Source: Gordonia tangerina
GTDB lineage: Bacteria > Actinomycetota > Actinomycetes > Mycobacteriales > Mycobacteriaceae
Assembly: GCF_021556435.1 (NCBI RefSeq)
Contig: NZ_JAKGCU010000034.1
Coordinates: 1 to 36,281 of the forward strand
Reading direction: 5' to 3'
DNA length: 36,281 nucleotides
Shown piece after piece: positions 33,718-36,281 of the stretch (position 1 is its first letter; each line of letters begins with the position of its first letter). The notes below the pieces were generated by a model that did not search any database, was not told the DNA's origin, and worked only from the letters and a program-made list of their open reading frames with translations. The position numbers and the translations under genes are program-made.

Positions 33718-33821
33718 CGCGGTATCGTGAAAGGGGCAGGGGAATCCGGCGATCGGGCCCGAAGCGTGAGCGGTCTTCACGAGGCGGGGTCGTGCGGCCG
33801 GTCGGCCGGGGCCGCGGTGGT

Positions 33822-34577
33822 TTACAGGGGCGAGGACGCCCACCAACCCGGAATCGGTGTCATCGGTGGTTGTGGCGATGTCGCCTGCGCGGGGAGATGC
33901 GTCGGTACTTCGGCCGGAGTGCCCGCCGCACATGCCCTTTCATCGGCGGTGGTGTGGGGATATATCGCGGCGAAGTCGTAGCGCGTGACATGCCAGTCGC
34001 CGAAGACGTCGCCATGCGGTGTCCGAGCCGTCCCGCGGATGTTGCTCGGTGGGACCACACCGCCCCGCCGGAAGTCGATCTCGACCGGCCGGGGCGCATC
34101 CAGCCGTCCCGACCACTCGTCGTCGGCGACCTGAACTGACCGATACCCATAGCGGCACAGAACGATCCGAGTCCAGTCGGCGTCGTCGACACGCCGCAGA
34201 CCCGTGAAGAACGCGCTCCCGACACCGGGATGCGTAGCCGAGGTCTCCGCCGGATACACCTCGATCATCTGGGCGATGTTGGAGGGCGCGGCCTCCTCGA
34301 ACCCGCGATATCCCCACTGCACCGATCGTCCGGCGTTGGCGAGTTCGAAGGATTCGACGAACGCCCGGACGAATGTGCCCTCCTGCCCGGAGACGTCGAA
34401 GACCCCGTTCGGCAACCATCGGAAGGTGACGTCGAAGCCGCTGGGGATGTCCTCGGATGGCATGGGTACGGCCCGCGGTGCCGGGTCGTCGGGGGTGTTG
34501 CCGCATCCGCCGAGCGTGAGCGCGGTGACGGCGGCGGCGAGCAGCGCGAGTACGCGATGGCGACGATGTGTTCGCAT
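33822..34577 (-). CDS. Putative lipoprotein
   Basis: The 251-residue protein starts with a lipoprotein signal (RTHRRHRVLALLAAAVTALT followed by the lipobox LGGC, Cys25). The rest is a soluble domain with no family recognised: FDVTFRWLPNGVFDVSGQEG, SVQWGYRGFEEAAPSNIAQM, TRIVLCRYGYRSVQVADDEW and a proline-rich C-terminus. It should be anchored to the outside of the membrane. The ATG at 34577 opens the signal peptide; the frame runs upstream to 34664 without adding a sensible start. It ends 105 bp upstream of the RAE palindrome on the same strand as helR, with no evidence that it shares that control. Confidence 0.75.
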   Translation of the reverse strand: MRTHRRHRVLALLAAAVTALTLGGCGNTPDDPAPRAVPMPSEDIPSGFDVTFRWLPNGVFDVSGQEGTFVRAFVESFELANAGRSVQWGYRGFEEAAPSNIAQMIEVYPAETSATHPGVGSAFFTGLRRVDDADWTRIVLCRYGYRSVQVADDEWSGRLDAPRPVEIDFRRGGVVPPSNIRGTARTPHGDVFGDWHVTRYDFAAIYPHTTADERACAAGTPAEVPTHLPAQATSPQPPMTPIPGWWASSPL

Positions 34578-34704
34578 CGGCGGTCCATCCCTTCGGGCGG
34601 CCCCCCACTCGGCTTGACTGCAGGATAGGCGCCCGACCGGTGCGGATTGCGTGGCCTGCGGCATCGGATCGGCCTAGAAAAGGCAACGAAATCGACACGA
34701 CGGT

Positions 34705-34721
34705 CAGGTGACCCTCACCTG
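34705..34721 (-). terminator. Short hairpin at the end of the LysR gene
   Basis: CAGGTGA (34705-34711) pairs with TCACCTG (34715-34721) around a 3-nt loop. The right arm includes the stop codon of the LysR gene. There is no T tract, and the stem is only 7 bp, so termination is possible but weakly supported. Confidence 0.35.
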
Positions 34722-35653
34722 GCTTGCAGTCGACGACGCGGTGTGTCCGGCCGACGTTCGGCGGCCACGCGGGCGAGCACCTCGCGGAAGGCGACCACGG
34801 CGGGATGACCGCCGCGCCCGGCGCGCACCGACGTGTACAGGATGCGCTCGGGATTGCCGGTCAGCGCAGCGAGTTGCGCGCCGGCCAGATGCTCGGCCGC
34901 GATCAGCGCGGGCACGAAGGCCACCGCATGACCGGTGCGGACCATCTGGGCGTGCAGCAGCGGGTCGGGGCCCTCCATCCGGACCCGCGGCTCGAATCCA
35001 GCTCCGCGGCACATCGCCCGCGCCCAGTCGCCGCTCGCGGTGCCCGGTGGGTCCAGCGCCCACGGCGCGTCGGCGAGGTCGGCGATCCGATCCGGTTGTT
35101 GGGCCCATGCGCCGTGTGAGGGCACCGCGAGGAACAGCGGGTCACGGACGAGGTCGGCGCGATCGGTTCCGGCGCGGACGGGGTCGGGCAGATCGGGGTA
35201 TTCCTCGCCGAGGATCAGGTCGAAGTCGTGGGCCAGCAGGCCGCTGAAGGCTTCGTCGACAGCACGCTGGGTGATCTCGACCTGCAGTGATGGATACCGC
35301 AGGTTCAGCAGCGTCAGTGCGGGCGGTGCGATCTCCAGCAGCACCGTCTGGAATGACGCCACCCGCAGTGTGCCGCTGACCTCGGGTTGGGTGGCGGCCA
35401 ACTCGGCCTCGGCCAGCTCGAGCTGTGCCAGCACGAGCTCGGTGTGGCCGACAAGTGTCACCGCGTCGTCGGTCAGCCGGACTCGCCGCCCGACGTGTTC
35501 GAGCAGCGGCACGCCCACTTCGCGTTCGAGGAGCGAGAGCTGCTGGGAGATGGCCGACGGACTGTAGGAGAGTGCGTCGGCGACCTGCGCCAGCGTGCCA
35601 CGCAGGTGCAGTTCACGCAGGATGCGCAGGCGCGTCACATTGAGCATCGCCAT
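34715..35653 (-). CDS. LysR family transcriptional regulator
   Basis: The 312-residue protein has an N-terminal winged HTH (RLRILRELHLRGTLAQVADALSYSPSAISQQLSLLEREVGVPLLEHVGRRVRLTD, about 8-62) and a periplasmic-binding-like effector domain (SGTLRVASFQTVLLEIAPPAL, then DLILGEEYPD and ALDPPGTASGDWARAMCRGAG). The effector is unknown. The ATG at 35653 has no clear ribosome site and the message may be leaderless; an ATG at 35647 is also possible. It is divergent from the EamA transporter gene 78 bp away, the usual arrangement for a LysR regulator and its target. Confidence 0.9.
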   Translation of the reverse strand: MAMLNVTRLRILRELHLRGTLAQVADALSYSPSAISQQLSLLEREVGVPLLEHVGRRVRLTDDAVTLVGHTELVLAQLELAEAELAATQPEVSGTLRVASFQTVLLEIAPPALTLLNLRYPSLQVEITQRAVDEAFSGLLAHDFDLILGEEYPDLPDPVRAGTDRADLVRDPLFLAVPSHGAWAQQPDRIADLADAPWALDPPGTASGDWARAMCRGAGFEPRVRMEGPDPLLHAQMVRTGHAVAFVPALIAAEHLAGAQLAALTGNPERILYTSVRAGRGGHPAVVAFREVLARVAAERRPDTPRRRLQAR

Positions 35654-35680
35654 ATCTTAAGTAGAAGTGACTGGTTATCG

Positions 35681-35694
35681 GTGAAAACATTCAC
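35681..35694. promoter_or_regulatory. Possible LysR-type binding site
   Basis: GTGAAAACATTCAC has arms GTGAA/TTCAC around AACA, close to the T-N11-A palindromes bound by LysR regulators. It lies between the divergent lysR-type gene and the EamA gene, 37 bp upstream of the latter. The regulator match is inferred from position and shape only. Confidence 0.35.
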
Positions 35695-35730
35695 TGGACT
35701 GATCGTATAGCCCAGGGTGATGCTGGCGTC

Positions 35731-36192
35731 ATGAAAGCCATGACGACGCCCCGGAACGCAGTGCTGCGCCGTGCCGACCAGACCGGTCCGGCTGTGCTGA
35801 TGATTCTCGGTTCGTGTGTCTCGCTGCAGTTCGGTGCAGCCCTGGCCGTGCAGATGTTCGATGGTGTCGGACCGCTAGGCGCCACCACTCTGCGGCTGAC
35901 GATCGCCGCCGCCATTCTGCTCGTCGTGATCCGCCCGGACGTTCGGCGTTGGACGCGGAGGCAGTGGATCGCGGTGGTGGCTTTCGGTGCCGCGATCGGG
36001 GCGATGAACGGGGCCTTCTACTCGGCTATCGACCGCCTTCCGCTGGGGGTGGCGGTGTCGATAGAGTTCACCGGCCCGCTGATCCTCGCCGCGGTGCTGT
36101 CCCGCAGTCGGACCGACCTCGCGTGGGTGTCCCTGGCGGTGGCCGGCATGGCGCTGCTCGGTATCGAGCTATGGGGCCGGCTTCGCCGGTGA
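35731..36192 (+). CDS. EamA/RhtA-type DMT transporter, C-terminal half missing
   Basis: The 153-residue product matches the first half of EamA (drug/metabolite) exporters of the RhtA type: LMILGSCVSLQFGAALAVQM, VGPLGATTLRLTIAAAILLVV, FGAAIGAMNGAFYSAIDRLPLGVAVSIEFTGPLI and a final WVSLAVAGMALLGIEL. Family members are usually about 290-300 residues with two EamA repeats. Here only the first repeat and about five membrane helices remain, and the sequence after the stop shows no second half in any frame to the window end. It may be a remnant or an unusual single-domain carrier. It starts at ATG 35731 (or 35743) and is divergent from the LysR gene. Confidence 0.6.
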   Translation: MKAMTTPRNAVLRRADQTGPAVLMILGSCVSLQFGAALAVQMFDGVGPLGATTLRLTIAAAILLVVIRPDVRRWTRRQWIAVVAFGAAIGAMNGAFYSAIDRLPLGVAVSIEFTGPLILAAVLSRSRTDLAWVSLAVAGMALLGIELWGRLRR

Positions 36193-36281
36193 CGCGGAGA
36201 TGCGAAGGTTTGCCGTGGTTGAGTCGGGTGGACGGGCGATACTGGTGGGTGTGTCACGTTGTGAACCCGTTGATCTCTAGC

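Noticed and set aside
1..36281. CRISPR array, tRNA genes, insertion sequences or integrase/attachment sites
   Set aside because: No regularly spaced repeats, no cloverleaf-like sequence and no transposase or integrase motifs were seen in the window.

Overview
This window is high-GC actinobacterial DNA, most likely from a mycolic-acid-containing member of the Mycobacteriales such as Gordonia or a close relative. The grounds are the codon usage, several WS/DGAT-type acyltransferases, a plsB-plsC-acyltransferase operon arranged as in mycobacteria, a KstR-type operator pair, an Rv1733c-like membrane protein, and HelR behind a rifamycin-associated element. The genus is an inference.

Layout. Positions 1-155 hold the 3' part of a 5S rRNA and a strong hairpin that ends an rRNA operon. 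Positions 289-5485 (minus) hold a lipid-assembly operon: plsB, a HAD-phosphatase/PlsC fusion, and a WS/DGAT gene broken by a +1 frameshift. Positions 5617-7823 hold a DUF1275 membrane protein divergent from an intact WS/DGAT gene. Positions 7851-10724 pair a GlxA-type AraC regulator (DJ-1-like domain plus HTH) with a divergent, frameshifted membrane protein that has two DJ-1-like regions, followed by an ABM-domain protein. Positions 10897-12464 hold a DGPF/YCII protein overlapping an ECF42-type sigma factor, then an MFS transporter to 13859.

Positions 13916-21165 form a defence module. A complete type I Wadjet operon, jetABCD (minus), is the SMC-based plasmid-restriction system known as MksFEBG/EptABCD in mycobacteria. 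Divergent from it is a ribbon-helix-helix-like antitoxin/Doc toxin pair. Then come a DUF2255 protein and a small membrane protein.

Positions 21962-24065 hold a divergent SDR and a nitronate-monooxygenase-like flavoprotein, with two KstR-like palindromes between them. This suggests control by the sterol-catabolism repressor. A SHOCT protein follows. Positions 24982-28368 hold two tandem flavin amine oxidases behind a 16-bp perfect palindrome, with a TetR regulator upstream. Positions 28460-31209 hold an Rv1733c-like membrane protein, a long leader region, a secreted SLT-type transglycosylase and a second SDR. Positions 31365-33717 hold HelR (RNA-polymerase recycling ATPase) behind a 31-bp palindrome containing the rifamycin-associated element. 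The window ends with a lipoprotein, a LysR regulator and a divergent half-length EamA transporter.

Most systems here belong to known families. The least ordinary items are the membrane-anchored double DJ-1 protein facing a DJ-1-domain regulator, the RAE-HelR pair, the KstR-like operator pair, and the Wadjet/Doc defence pair. Two genes carry +1 frameshifts in short GC runs. These may be real lesions or sequence errors.
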